Positions 34,450-42,497 of a stretch of DNA of 64,000 nt are shown here, piece after piece. This DNA is from DATBGO01 sp963785765. Lineage in GTDB: Bacteria; Actinomycetota; Actinomycetes; Streptosporangiales; Streptosporangiaceae. The stretch covers positions 1,488,001 to 1,552,000 of the forward strand of contig CAWAWM010000004.1 in NCBI GenBank assembly GCA_963785765.1, given 5' to 3'. The first letter of the stretch is position 1. Every line of letters starts with the position of its first letter. The translations under genes were made by a program, and so were the position numbers. Below the pieces are notes generated by a model that saw only the letters and a list, made by a program, of their open reading frames with translations, searched no databases and was not told where the DNA came from.

Positions 34450-35043
34450 GCATGCCCACCGCGCGAGTCGATGGCATCACCATGTATGACGGGCAGCATG
34501 GCGCGGTGAGGCGTTGCTGCTCATTAACGGCCTGGGTGCCGACATCATGCTGCTGGCCCCGATCATTGCCTGGTTCGAACGGTCTGTCCCTGGAGGGGGC
34601 GGGCGTGCTGGGGGTCTCCATGGGGGCGGATTGCGCTGGAGCTGGCGCTGTCCTGCCCGGACCGGGTGGGCAGGCTGGTGCTGGTCAGCACTTCGGCGGC
34701 CGGGCGGGGAAAGGTCACCGTGTCCTGGCCGATGCGGCTGCTGCTGCCGCTGAGATGGGCCGGGCTGCTGCGCGGCAAGTAGCCGCAGCCCCGCGATGCC
34801 TATCTGCGGCAGCGCCAGGCTTCGGCCAGTTGCGACGCCACGGGCCGGCTGGGCGGCATCCGCGTGCCTGCCCTGATCCTGCACGGCCGGCGGGATAGGT
34901 CCGTGCCGGCGGACCTGGCCAAACGGATGCATGCGGGCATCCCCGGCTCGCGGATCGAGTTCTTCCGCGGCGGCCACATGTTCTTCCTGTTCGCCGAGCG
35001 CCAGCAGTTCCTCGACCAGCCAAGCCGTTTCCTTGCCAGGTAA
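34450..35043 (+). pseudogene. alpha/beta hydrolase, multiply frameshifted
   Basis: Pieces of one hydrolase can be read in successive frames: VDGITMY, LLLINGLGADIMLLAPI, VLGVSMGG-like elbow, CPDRVGRLVLVSTSAA and GRLGGIRVPALILHGRRDRS, then HAGIPGSRIEFFRGGHMFFL and the closing FLAR. An in-frame TAG after RWAGLLRGK and at least three shifts interrupt it. A complete family member would have about 270 residues. It is dead unless several sequencing errors coincide. Confidence 0.6.
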
Positions 35044-35137
35044 CCACGCAACCGGCCGGAACCCAGCCGACCGAGCCACACCCAGCACGCGGCATGAGAG
35101 TGCAACTGGTCATCGGCGGGTGCGTCGCACCAGACTG

Positions 35138-35716
35138 ATGAGAGTGACGGAGATACGGCCCGCTGCGGACGCGGACGCAGCGCAATGGCTGCTGCGATCT
35201 GATGTTGATTGGTGGGATCTTGTCCGGTACGGCCCAACAGGCTTTGATGTGTATGTGCGTATCGCATTTCCCCAAGATTCCGGGGCGGATAACCCGTCAG
35301 GCGAAGCACCGGCCGATGCCGTTCGCGCAGCCCTCACGACTCTCGCTTCATACACGGCCACGCCTTTCAAAGGGTATGCGGCCATATGGGAAGGCTGGGT
35401 AAGCGGGACGCCGGCTCCTCGAGCGCCGCGAGTGGAGATTCCTAATCGAATGATGCTGCTCTTCACCGGCCCTGTCGAAAAGCTCAGGGACGCACCAGCT
35501 CTGGCTTGGTACGGCTCTGCATCCGTCGCACAAGAACCGCACCTCGTGTGGCCGGAGGATCAAGCCTGGTGTCTGGCCTGCGAGGTCGACGAGGAGATCG
35601 AGTTCACCGTGGGTTGTTCCGCGGAGGCGTCCCAGGCTCTGGCTAGAGCCCTGCCGGGTACTGTTCGACGAGTGCGTTACGGGGAACCGGCTCCGATGTA
35701 CCGTGACCCGGCCTAG
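35138..35716 (+). CDS. conserved hypothetical protein
   Basis: The protein has 192 residues from ATG 35138. The frame is open upstream to 34931, but the added residues are shadow of the hydrolase remnant. The protein is rich in W, acidic residues and P: IRPAADADAAQWLL, DVDWWDLVRYGPTGFDVYVR, YAAIWEGWVSGTP, MMLLFTGPVEKLRD and EDQAWCLACEVDEE. It appears soluble with no signal peptide. I do not recognise a family with known function. Balanced composition and a sensible terminal sequence support coding. It ends next to the hairpin-bearing dispersed repeat. Confidence 0.6.
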   Translation: MRVTEIRPAADADAAQWLLRSDVDWWDLVRYGPTGFDVYVRIAFPQDSGADNPSGEAPADAVRAALTTLASYTATPFKGYAAIWEGWVSGTPAPRAPRVEIPNRMMLLFTGPVEKLRDAPALAWYGSASVAQEPHLVWPEDQAWCLACEVDEEIEFTVGCSAEASQALARALPGTVRRVRYGEPAPMYRDPA

Positions 35717-35722
35717 CCCCAG

Positions 35723-36170
35723 CATCCGCTCATCGGCTACTTGTGCGGGCGGTGCGCTAGCCTGCGCCCTCATAGCGCACCTTGCCGAAGATGCAGGCAC
35801 GACGGCCATGAGCTGCCGTTCATGATGCGGTCGTAAGTGCGGCGTGCGTGCGCTGCGTGAGCTGTAGCAACGTTACTTCCGGCCGGGCCCTCATGTAGGC
35901 GTGAGGGCCCGGCCGGAAAGTGCCGCAATGACCGCGACACTAGTCGCCGTGGGCAGCGGAAAAAACAAGCCAGAGCCGACCGCGCGGCAGTGGGCGACGG
36001 AGCGGATCGTTTCGCGGAAACAAGCCCGAGCGGCGGCGGCGGCCTAGACCACGAAAGCAGCGGCCGGGAGAATCTGGGGACCCGAAGTCCCATGAACGGT
36101 CGCCGCGGACTCCGGCCCCGGCCGCTCATGACATGCGCCACGCCCCTCGCAGGGTTCATGGCCGAACTAG
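35723..36170 (+). repeat. dispersed repeat, complete copy with 17-bp hairpin
   Basis: The first 79 bp (35723-35801) recur at 56362-56439, and 35802-36170 recurs at 60511-60920. Only this copy has both parts. A perfect 17-bp inverted repeat (35877-35893 with 35902-35918; arms TTCCGGCCGGGCCCTCA and its complement) stands in the middle. In the second copy the stem is preserved despite substitutions. A 39-codon frame follows ten bases after the hairpin. The unit has no transposase gene. It may be a MITE-like or IS-derived element or a structured RNA region. Confidence 0.6.
35928..36047 (+). CDS. possible 39-residue small protein in the dispersed repeat
   Basis: ATG 35928 lies ten bases after the long hairpin and opens a frame reading MTATLVAVGSGKNKPEPTAR, with a basic C-terminus rich in A and R, to TAG 36045-36047. 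The corresponding frame in the copy at 60511-60920 starts with the same ATG and MTATLVAMGSG but shifts frame after about 11 residues. It is a weak call; the conserved starts may be only a consequence of repeat identity. Confidence 0.2.
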   Translation: MTATLVAVGSGKNKPEPTARQWATERIVSRKQARAAAAA

Positions 36171-36279
36171 TGCCGCGTCAGGCAAGGTTTGCCCGGTAGA
36201 GGACGTAGGCCCGGGTGATGGTAGTACAGGCCCAGCGAGCATCGAGGCCGGGGCGGCAGGGTGGTTATAGGCTGCGCGC

Positions 36280-36696
36280 GTGGCCGCCCGTCTGCGAAGA
36301 GCGTGGGCTCGTTTGCCGGGGTGGGCGAGATGGGTCCTGGCGGTGTACCTGATTGGCTTCGCGCAAGGCACTGGCGCTCATATCAGGGACCTGACGCGCG
36401 GCGGGATACATGCCTACTCCTCGCTTCCGCAGACCTGGATCCAGGTGTTCTTCGTCAGCCTGGTTGTCCTTGATCCGCTGGTGGTGGTGCTGGTCGCGTT
36501 CGTGCGCCGGGAGGGCATCTGGCTGGCGGCCGGCGTGATGGTGCTGGACGTCGTCGCGAACTGGACCGGGAACTGGCCGTCGCTGCAGGAGGATCCCGCC
36601 CGGCTGCTGCACCCGGTGGGCCTGCTGCCCATCACGCTGTTCGGCGTGTTCGTTCTGGTGACCGCGCTGCCCTTGCTTCGCGTCATGAAGGACTGA
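36280..36696 (+). CDS. small integral membrane protein
   Basis: The 138-residue protein starts at GTG 36280 with a basic segment (MAARLRRAWARLPGWARWVL). Helices lie near residues 18-34, 52-72 (IQVFFVSLVVLDPLVVVLVAF), 80-97 and 112-130 (LLPITLFGVFVLVTALPLL). Acidic and His residues lie between the helices. I recognise no family. The pattern resembles small actinobacterial membrane proteins. An IS630 remnant begins just downstream. Confidence 0.6.
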   Translation: MAARLRRAWARLPGWARWVLAVYLIGFAQGTGAHIRDLTRGGIHAYSSLPQTWIQVFFVSLVVLDPLVVVLVAFVRREGIWLAAGVMVLDVVANWTGNWPSLQEDPARLLHPVGLLPITLFGVFVLVTALPLLRVMKD

Positions 36697-36757
36697 CATC
36701 TGCGGGTCCGTGACCGGGCACCCGGCCAGGCCGCTGCTGGCCCTGCAGACTGGGCCG

Positions 36758-36990
36758 GTGGCCGAACGTGTGCTGGTGCGTGAGATCGATGATGACGAGG
36801 GCCGGCCGCTGGCGCGGATCGTGCGCCGGGCAGCGGGTCGGTGGTGACCTGGCGGCGGGCACAAATGGTGCTGCTATTCGCGCAGGGCATGGACGCAGCG
36901 GCGATCACGAAGGTGGCGTTCACCAGCGAGGACCGGGTCCAGGACGTGATCCGCAACTTCAACGTATGCGGACGGAAGAACGCGCAATGA
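36758..36990 (+). pseudogene. IS630-family transposase N-terminal remnant
   Basis: The start GTG 36758 reads ERVLVREIDDDEGRPLARIV before a frameshift at about 36835. The next frame continues VVTWRRAQMVLLFAQGMDAA, ITKVAFTSEDRVQDVIRNFN, which is the N-terminal HTH of IS630/Tc1-like transposases (frequently GMDVAAIAKVAFTSEDRVRDV). The DDE domain is missing, and the frame closes with a TGA at 36988-36990. Confidence 0.7.
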
Positions 36991-37031
36991 TAACGGCCGA
37001 GGTCGATGCCGCGTGCCAGCGTCGTCCGGCA

Positions 37032-38318
37032 CTAGGCGGCGGACCGCGATGGCATCTGCCTGGCGCGGATGGGAACGCTCTCGAAGCCGCGCAGCACGAG
37101 CAGCGGGCGCCGGGTCGGCGGAGCGGCCAGCTCAAGCGCCGGGTACCGCCGGGTCAGCTCCTCGATGGCAATGCGGCCCTCCAGCCGGGCCAGCGAGGAG
37201 CCGAGGCAGTGATGCATGCCGAGCGAGAAGGACAGGTGCCGGCCGGGGTCCGGGCGGTCAATCCGGAACTCGTCGGGCTGCTCGAAGACCCCCGGGTCGC
37301 GGTTGGCGCCGCCGATGAACACGATGACGGCCCGGCCCGCCGCGATCACGCTGCCGCCGACCTCGACCTCCTCGGTGGCTATCCGGGCGGTCAGCTGGGC
37401 CGGGCTGTCGTAGCGGAGCATCTCCTCGATCGCCGCCGGTACCAGGGCCGGATCCTGGCGGAGCCGGTCCCAGCTGTCCGGGTCGCCCAGCAGGGCGACC
37501 GTGCCGTTCCCGATCAGGTTCACGGTGGTCTCGAACCCGGCGATCAGCAGCAGCAAAGCCGTGCTCACCACCTCGCCGGAACTCAGCCGGTCGCCCTCCT
37601 CCTCGGCCGCGATGAGCGCGGACAGGATGCTGTCGTCGGGATTGGCCCGCCGCTCGCGGACCAGGTCCTGGAGGTAGCCGGTCAGTGCTAGCTCCGCGGC
37701 GCGGGTCTGCGCCTGCGCGGTCGCCGTCGTCTGGGGGTCCAGGGTGGCGGCCACGTCATGACCCCAGGCCCGGAACTGGGCCTGATCCTCAGCTGGCACG
37801 CCGAGCAGATGGCAGATGACCGCGATCGGGAGCGGGAAGGCTAGCGCGTCGATCAGGTCGAAGCCGGCTGCGCCGTCCGCGGCCGTCAGCAGCCGGACCG
37901 TGACCTCGCGGATCCACGGCTCGAGTCCGGCGATGGCCCTCGGGGTGAACGCGCCGGCCACGAGCCGGCGCAGCCGGGTGTGGTCGGGCGGGTCCATCGT
38001 GAGCAGGTCCGCGGCGGGCAGCGCGGCCCGCGGGTCGCCCGGCGGGTAGGACGGCGGCCGGTAGCCGGGCTGGTGCACCGGCGAGCTGCTGAACCGCCGG
38101 TCCCGCAGGATGCTCGCCACCGTTGCGTGGTCGGCTGCGGCGAACAGGCCCAGCGGGCTGCGCACCAGGCCGCGCTGCCGCAGCTGCGCGTACAGCGGGT
38201 ACGGGTCAGCCTTCGTTGCCGGGAGCATCATCCGGGCGACCGGGTCGCCTCGCCACTGGCACAGCCGCAGCACGGCCGGCTCGACGACGCGGCTCTTGAC
38301 TCGCTCTCCGAGGCCCAT
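37032..38318 (-). CDS. cytochrome P450
   Basis: The 428-residue protein is a class I bacterial P450. The heme-binding loop is FSLGMHHCLGSSLARLEGRI with the Cys thiolate at about residue 365. The I-helix has LLLIAGFETTVNLIGNGTVA, with the acid-alcohol pair. The K-helix EEMLR holds the E-x-x-R pair and the meander includes FEQPDEFRIDRPDPGRHLSF. It needs ferredoxin and reductase supplied from elsewhere. It is divergent from a TetR gene with about 106 bp between them, so induction by a substrate is probable. The substrate is unknown; a CYP107-like architecture is plausible but not claimed. Confidence 0.9.
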   Translation of the reverse strand: MGLGERVKSRVVEPAVLRLCQWRGDPVARMMLPATKADPYPLYAQLRQRGLVRSPLGLFAAADHATVASILRDRRFSSSPVHQPGYRPPSYPPGDPRAALPAADLLTMDPPDHTRLRRLVAGAFTPRAIAGLEPWIREVTVRLLTAADGAAGFDLIDALAFPLPIAVICHLLGVPAEDQAQFRAWGHDVAATLDPQTTATAQAQTRAAELALTGYLQDLVRERRANPDDSILSALIAAEEEGDRLSSGEVVSTALLLLIAGFETTVNLIGNGTVALLGDPDSWDRLRQDPALVPAAIEEMLRYDSPAQLTARIATEEVEVGGSVIAAGRAVIVFIGGANRDPGVFEQPDEFRIDRPDPGRHLSFSLGMHHCLGSSLARLEGRIAIEELTRRYPALELAAPPTRRPLLVLRGFESVPIRARQMPSRSAA

Positions 38319-38424
38319 CCCGCACTCCTTCGCCGCGCAGCCGGGCCAGTCGTTGCTGGCCAGGCCATCATAAGTTCACGTACCCGCGGTCTCTATGTTC
38401 TGAAGGTATCTGTATCCTGCCGGT

Positions 38425-39042
38425 ATGTCAATGTGGCAGAATGAGGGCGTGGCCAGAGTGACCAGAGCGGAGTCCAAGGAGCGCACGCGGCAGCGGCTGC
38501 TGGCGGAGGCGCAGCGGCTGTTCCGCGAGCGCGGCTACGCCGCGACGTCGCTGGAGCAGATCGCGGAGGCGGCGGAGGTCACCAAGGGCGCCATCTACGG
38601 GCACTTCGCCAGCAAGGAGGACCTCATGCTCAGCGCGCTCGAAGCAGCCCCGGCCCCGGACTACTCGACCACGCTGAACGACCAGTCGCGGCCGCTGCGC
38701 GAGCGGCTGGCAGGGTTCAGCCGCGCCGTCGCCGCGGAAGCCCCCGGGGACACTGAGGAGCTGGCGATGTATCTGGAGTTCTTCGCCGCGCTGCTGCGTG
38801 CCCCGGACGCGCTGCAGCGCTACAGCAGCGGACGGGAGCGCCGGCTCCAACAGCTGGCCGACGCCGATAGTGCCGATAATGACGAGCTCGCCGCGGGGGT
38901 CACGCCCGTCCAGGCCTGGGCCATCGGGCAGGCGATGCTGGTCGGCCTGCAGATCGAAAAGCGCCTGGCCCCCGGCCTTGTCACGCCGGAGGTGTTCGAG
39001 CGCGCGTTCGGCCTGCTGGCCGACCTCTACCAGGAACAGTAA
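38425..39042 (+). CDS. TetR family regulator of the divergent P450
   Basis: The 205-residue TetR protein has its DNA-binding domain at residues 17-63 (SKERTRQRLLAEAQRLFRER, AATSLEQIAEAAEVTKGAIY, GHFASKED). The C-terminal region is helical with LAMYLEFFAALLRAPDALQRY and VQAWAIGQAMLVGLQIEKRL, a TetR_C_13-like ligand domain. It faces the P450 gene across a short AT-richer gap containing GGTATCTGTATCC. It probably represses the P450 until its ligand appears. The start could be ATG 38425 or the GTG a few codons further at the GVARV start. Confidence 0.8.
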   Translation: MSMWQNEGVARVTRAESKERTRQRLLAEAQRLFRERGYAATSLEQIAEAAEVTKGAIYGHFASKEDLMLSALEAAPAPDYSTTLNDQSRPLRERLAGFSRAVAAEAPGDTEELAMYLEFFAALLRAPDALQRYSSGRERRLQQLADADSADNDELAAGVTPVQAWAIGQAMLVGLQIEKRLAPGLVTPEVFERAFGLLADLYQEQ

Positions 39043-39169
39043 GCACGACGCGCAGCTGCCGGGTCGTGGGCTGCGGCGGCGGCATCCCGGCCGTCAGCCT
39101 CGTGACGAGCCATGCGTCGCCGTTCTTGACCCCGTCGCGGCTGCTGCTGGTCAGGCGCCAGTCGTTGCT

Positions 39170-39366
39170 GCGGGTGAGGATCCACTCGCCTGATCACGCG
39201 ACTAGCCGCGTGGCTGCCGCTGTCCCGGCGCGAGGAGACGTGGAGAACCGCCGAAATCTTGATCCTGCGCCAGCAGCTCGCCGTCTTGCAGCGGCGGCAG
39301 CCGCGCCGCCCGAAACTGAACTGGGCGGACGCCATCACGAATCGCACCGTGATCGCCGATAAGTAA
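39170..39366 (+). pseudogene. transposase N-terminal remnant (rve/IS481-like)
   Basis: The frame reads LAAWLPLSRREETWRTAEIL, ILRQQLAVLQRRQPRRPKL and NWADAITNRTVIADK, ending with TAA. It corresponds to the N-terminus of integrase-type transposases (usual form AEILILRHQLAVLQRRQPRRP). The rest of the protein is absent. It may share origin with the C-terminal VLGGLINEY shards seen elsewhere in the window. Confidence 0.6.
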
Positions 39367-39687
39367 ACGGGCCGCTGAGTCTGATCGGAACCGACCAGCT
39401 CCAGATGCCCGATGCGCGACCAGCTCCAACCTGTCGTCAACCGTAGATCCGTTAAACCAGGCCACGATGTCCTGCGCAAGAGCGAGGATGACGCCGGGGA
39501 CCTGGACGAGGAAGACAACCGACGACGCCCACGGTGCCGGACCGTCAGCGCCAGAAAAATGAGCAGCGGGCTCATGCCCGGTGGGCTGCTACCTGGCCGC
39601 GGCCTGTGCAGCGGACGTCGTAGTAACGGCGGGCGGGACCGCGGCCCAGTCGGCTCTGTCCCAGGCCCGGACCAGTACTGGCGGGTC

Positions 39688-40031
39688 TCAGTTAGGCGGC
39701 CCGGTGTGGTCGGGGCGGGCTGCCAGCGAAAGGACGCAGGGACGCAACAGCCTGATGACGTCCGCCGGGTCGGCGGTGGCGAGTTCGTCGGTCTTGATGA
39801 GGTGCCGGGAGACCGTGATGCCGATGGTGACGGCGCTGATGATCGCGGCTCGCAGGTTCGCGTCGTCCGCGGGGATGGCCTGGGCTATCTGCGCCTCGTA
39901 GCGGGCGATGCCGGCGCTGGCGGCCTCGGGGTTGGTCAGCATCGAGCGCAAGAGGGCTAGCGAGGCGACTGGCTCGCTCTCCAGCCGGCTGGCGAGCTCG
40001 GCGAGGATCTGCTCGGCTGCCTCCGCCGGCG
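39688..40031 (-). pseudogene. TetR C-terminal half (minus strand)
   Basis: The frame reads TGSGTPAEAAEQILAELASR, SEPVASLALLRSMLTNPEAA, IARYEAQIAQAIPADDANLR and AVTIGITVSRHLIKTDELAT, ending HTGPPN. This is the complete ligand-binding half of a TetR_C_17-like regulator. No HTH precedes it on this strand. Its 5' boundary (about 40031) lies 15 bp from the 5' boundary of an HTH half in the opposite orientation. Confidence 0.6.
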
Positions 40032-40045
40032 TCCCGCTCCCGGTT

Positions 40046-40260
40046 CACGCGCCGAGCAGCGCCGCCGCACCGAAGCGCGCATCCTTGACGCCGCGATCCA
40101 GGTCTTCTTCAGCGCCGGGTACGACAGGACCACCATCCGGGCGGTGGCCTCGGCCGCCGAAGTCGACCCAGGCCTGGTCATGCACTACTTCAGGTCCAAG
40201 CAGGAGCTGTACCGGCGAGTGATCGGCGCAGCCCCGGTCCCTGAAGCTTGCGCGGCTACG
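40046..40260 (+). pseudogene. TetR N-terminal half (plus strand)
   Basis: The frame reads RAEQRRRTEARILDAAIQVF, FSAGYDRTTIRAVASAAEVD and PGLVMHYFRSKQELYRRVIG, which is the complete DNA-binding domain of a TetR regulator. It fades after about residue 70 at APVPEACAATA. Together with the half on the other strand it would make one TetR gene, so an inversion probably broke it. Confidence 0.6.
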
Positions 40261-40359
40261 GCAAGTGGCCCGCGGCAGCGTAGGCTCGTCGGGCGATGTG
40301 GTCAACGGCGGGGGTCGCCCTGCGCATCGCCTTGCCGGTGATGCGCGAGAAAGGCGCAC

Positions 40360-41211
40360 GTGTTGGACAGCGAAGGCAGGCAAGAAACCGGCGGATGGCC
40401 GGATGACGTTGCCGTCAGCGGCGCGGAGCGCGCGTCCTTTGACACGAGCGTGGCGCATATCGCGCGGGTGTATGACTACTGGCTGGGCGGTAAGGACAAC
40501 TTTGCCGCCGACCGGGCGGCCGCCGAGGCGGCGATCGCCGCCTACCCGGACATCGTCTTCTCGGTTCGAGCCAACCGGGCCTTCCTCGGCCGCGTGGTGC
40601 GTTACCTGGCCGGCGAGGCGGGCATCAGGCAGTTCCTGGACATCGGCACGGGCATCCCGGCCGCGAACAACACCCACGAGGTCGCCCAGTCCGTGGCACC
40701 AGAAAGCCGGGTGGTGTACGTCGACAACGACCCGGTCGTGCTCACCCACGCCCGCGCGCTGCTGACCAGCGGCCCGCACGGGGTCACCAGCTACCTGCAC
40801 GCCGACCTCCGCGACACCGGGCGGGTGCTAACGGCAGCGGCCCAGACGCTGGACTTCTCCCGCCCGGTGGCCGTCATGCTCATGGCGATCCTGCAGCACG
40901 TGGACAATGCCGAGAACCCCTACGCCATCGTGGCGACGCTGCTCGACGCCCTGCCTCCGGGCAGCCACCTGGCACTGTCCCACCCGGCTTCGGACATCGA
41001 GGCCGAGGCGCAGGGCAAGCTGGCCGAGCGGCTGAACCAGACGATGGCGGAAAAGGTGACCATGCGCGACCGGGCTCAGGTCACGCGTTTCTTCGACGGC
41101 CTGGAACTGGTCGAGCCAGGGCTGGTGCGAGTTCAGCAATGGCGGCCCGCGTCGGAGCGCGAGGCCAACAGCCCGGCCGGACTTTGGGGCGGTGTAGGCC
41201 GCAAGAACTGA
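40360..41211 (+). CDS. S-adenosyl methyltransferase (DUF574 type)
   Basis: The 283-residue protein of the actinobacterial S-adenosyl methyltransferase family (DUF574, Methyltransf_19) starts with HIARVYDYWLGGKDNFAADR, the hallmark of the family. SAM motif I is QFLDIGTGIPAANNTHEVAQ, and the acidic loop VVYVDNDPVVLTHARALL follows. LMAILQHVDNAENPYAIVAT and the closing RFFDGLELVEPGLVRVQQWR are also typical. These enzymes are found in many copies per actinobacterial genome, often near regulators. The methyl acceptor is unknown. ATG or TTG 40360 is the likely start. The gene is monocistronic. Confidence 0.9.
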   Translation: MLDSEGRQETGGWPDDVAVSGAERASFDTSVAHIARVYDYWLGGKDNFAADRAAAEAAIAAYPDIVFSVRANRAFLGRVVRYLAGEAGIRQFLDIGTGIPAANNTHEVAQSVAPESRVVYVDNDPVVLTHARALLTSGPHGVTSYLHADLRDTGRVLTAAAQTLDFSRPVAVMLMAILQHVDNAENPYAIVATLLDALPPGSHLALSHPASDIEAEAQGKLAERLNQTMAEKVTMRDRAQVTRFFDGLELVEPGLVRVQQWRPASEREANSPAGLWGGVGRKN

Positions 41212-41692
41212 TGCGCCACCAGGCACATCGCCATATCCCGGCCTATCCCGGTAACGGGAGCGGCTGTCCAGAGCGACCGATTGCCAACTGTGAGGCTGAT
41301 AGTGCGAAAATCCAAGTTCAAGGCCGACCATAACGGCGGCTCGCCGCGGCCTGAAGCTGGCCGCACCCAGCTCGGGGCAGCTACGCGCCGCGGCAAGCCC
41401 GCTGCAAAGCCATACCGCATGGCGGCCGGTGATCGTCGGCAGGCACCCGGCTGACGTAGCCGACAGGCCCCGGCTCGCCCCGGCCGACTCTGCGACGACC
41501 CTGTACCGCTCCAGAACTCGATGCTGGGGCCGTGACTTGCGGTTTGGCGCGCTGACCGCGATGAGGCAAGATCGCGGACTGTGCCGATTCGACTTCTGTA
41601 CCTCATCGTGATCCTGTGCCGCTCGAATAATCGATTGCGTCGCTGACTTGTGATGTCACCAGCAGGCTCGAGCGGTCATGCTTGGCTAGCCG
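41212..41692. other. gene-free stretch of about 480 bp
   Basis: No frame carries a recognisable domain. The region includes AT-richer DNA near 41590-41650 (CGAATAATCGATTG) just before a broken transposase. No strong hairpin is visible. Confidence 0.4.
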
Positions 41693-42060
41693 GTGCTGCT
41701 CAAGATCGTCTACCTGCTAGTCCGCCGGATACTCGGCCTGGCCGTCCTGGTGTTCCGCACGGACCTGGCGAAGGATGCTGAACTGCTGGTACTCCGGCAC
41801 GAGAACGTGGTGCCGCCCCGCCACTCCGGCCGGGTGAGTTACGAGCCGGCCGACCGGGTGTGGCTCGCCGCGCTGGCCCGGCGACCGCGGACCGAACTTC
41901 ACCCGCTCCTTCGACGCAGTGTTCCAGGCCACCGGTGCGAGGATTCTGCGTACTGCTGTCCAGGCGCCGCACATGAACGCGACCTGCGAACGCCTCGTCG
42001 GCACCCTGCGCCGCGAGTTCCTGGACCGCGCGCTGATCCTCGGCGAACGACATCTGCGGG
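41693..42060 (+). pseudogene. rve/IS481-like transposase with internal deletion
   Basis: GTG 41693 opens LLKIVYLLVRRILGLAVLVF, then DLAKDAELLVLRHENVV and SYEPADRVWLAALARR, the N-terminus of an integrase-type transposase. After a shift near 41905 another frame reads ATGARILRTAVQAPHMNATC, ERLVGTLRREFLDRALILGE and RHLRAV, a C-terminal catalytic block. About 170 residues between the blocks are missing. The last codons fuse directly to a scrap of two other genes (42058-42214). Confidence 0.6.
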
Positions 42061-42214
42061 CGGTCAGCGGGACGAAGGCCAGACCGTCGGCGAGGGCCAC
42101 AGGCTCGCTCGCGACTCCCACGTCGGCTAGTCCCGGGACAGATCCCGCTCGCAGGCGAAGAACCGGATGAACGCCCGGCGCGTGCCGCCGTCGTGGTCGC
42201 GGATGGTCCCGGCA
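42058..42214 (-). repeat. chimeric scrap of two window genes
   Basis: 42058-42130 is about 90% identical to the complement of 9414-9490 (codons of the XRE regulator: LADAGVASEPAALAYGLAFV). 42148-42213 matches 6865-6930, part of the MoaD-like gene, in the same orientation. The two sources lie about 2.5 kb apart in the window but are only about 17 bp apart here. Both pieces read on the minus strand here, whereas the XRE source reads on the plus strand. Confidence 0.65.
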
Positions 42215-42497
42215 CCCCAGCTGAAGCTGGCTACGCGCGCGTACCACGTTTCGCTGCCGGGCAGTTAACCCGGCTCGCCTGGCATGCAAGGTCGCCTGCC
42301 CGGAGTCTTGGATAGCCGTAGGCAGCCATCTGTGCCCTTAGTTCGCTCCTGGTTCCGGCACGGTAGTGGCACGCGCCAAGCGAGCGGCTGATCGTCGATT
42401 TGCTGTCAAGCGCATGGTCCTAGCGCCGGTGCCGAAGACAGGGAAGTAGAGCAGCTCAACAGTCCCAATCTCGGCCAAGGCCCCGTAACCTTCTCTC

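Noticed and set aside
38390..38420. GGTATCTGTATCC as a TetR operator of the P450 promoter
   Set aside because: The arms are only partly complementary, so I mention it in the gene entry but do not list it as a site.
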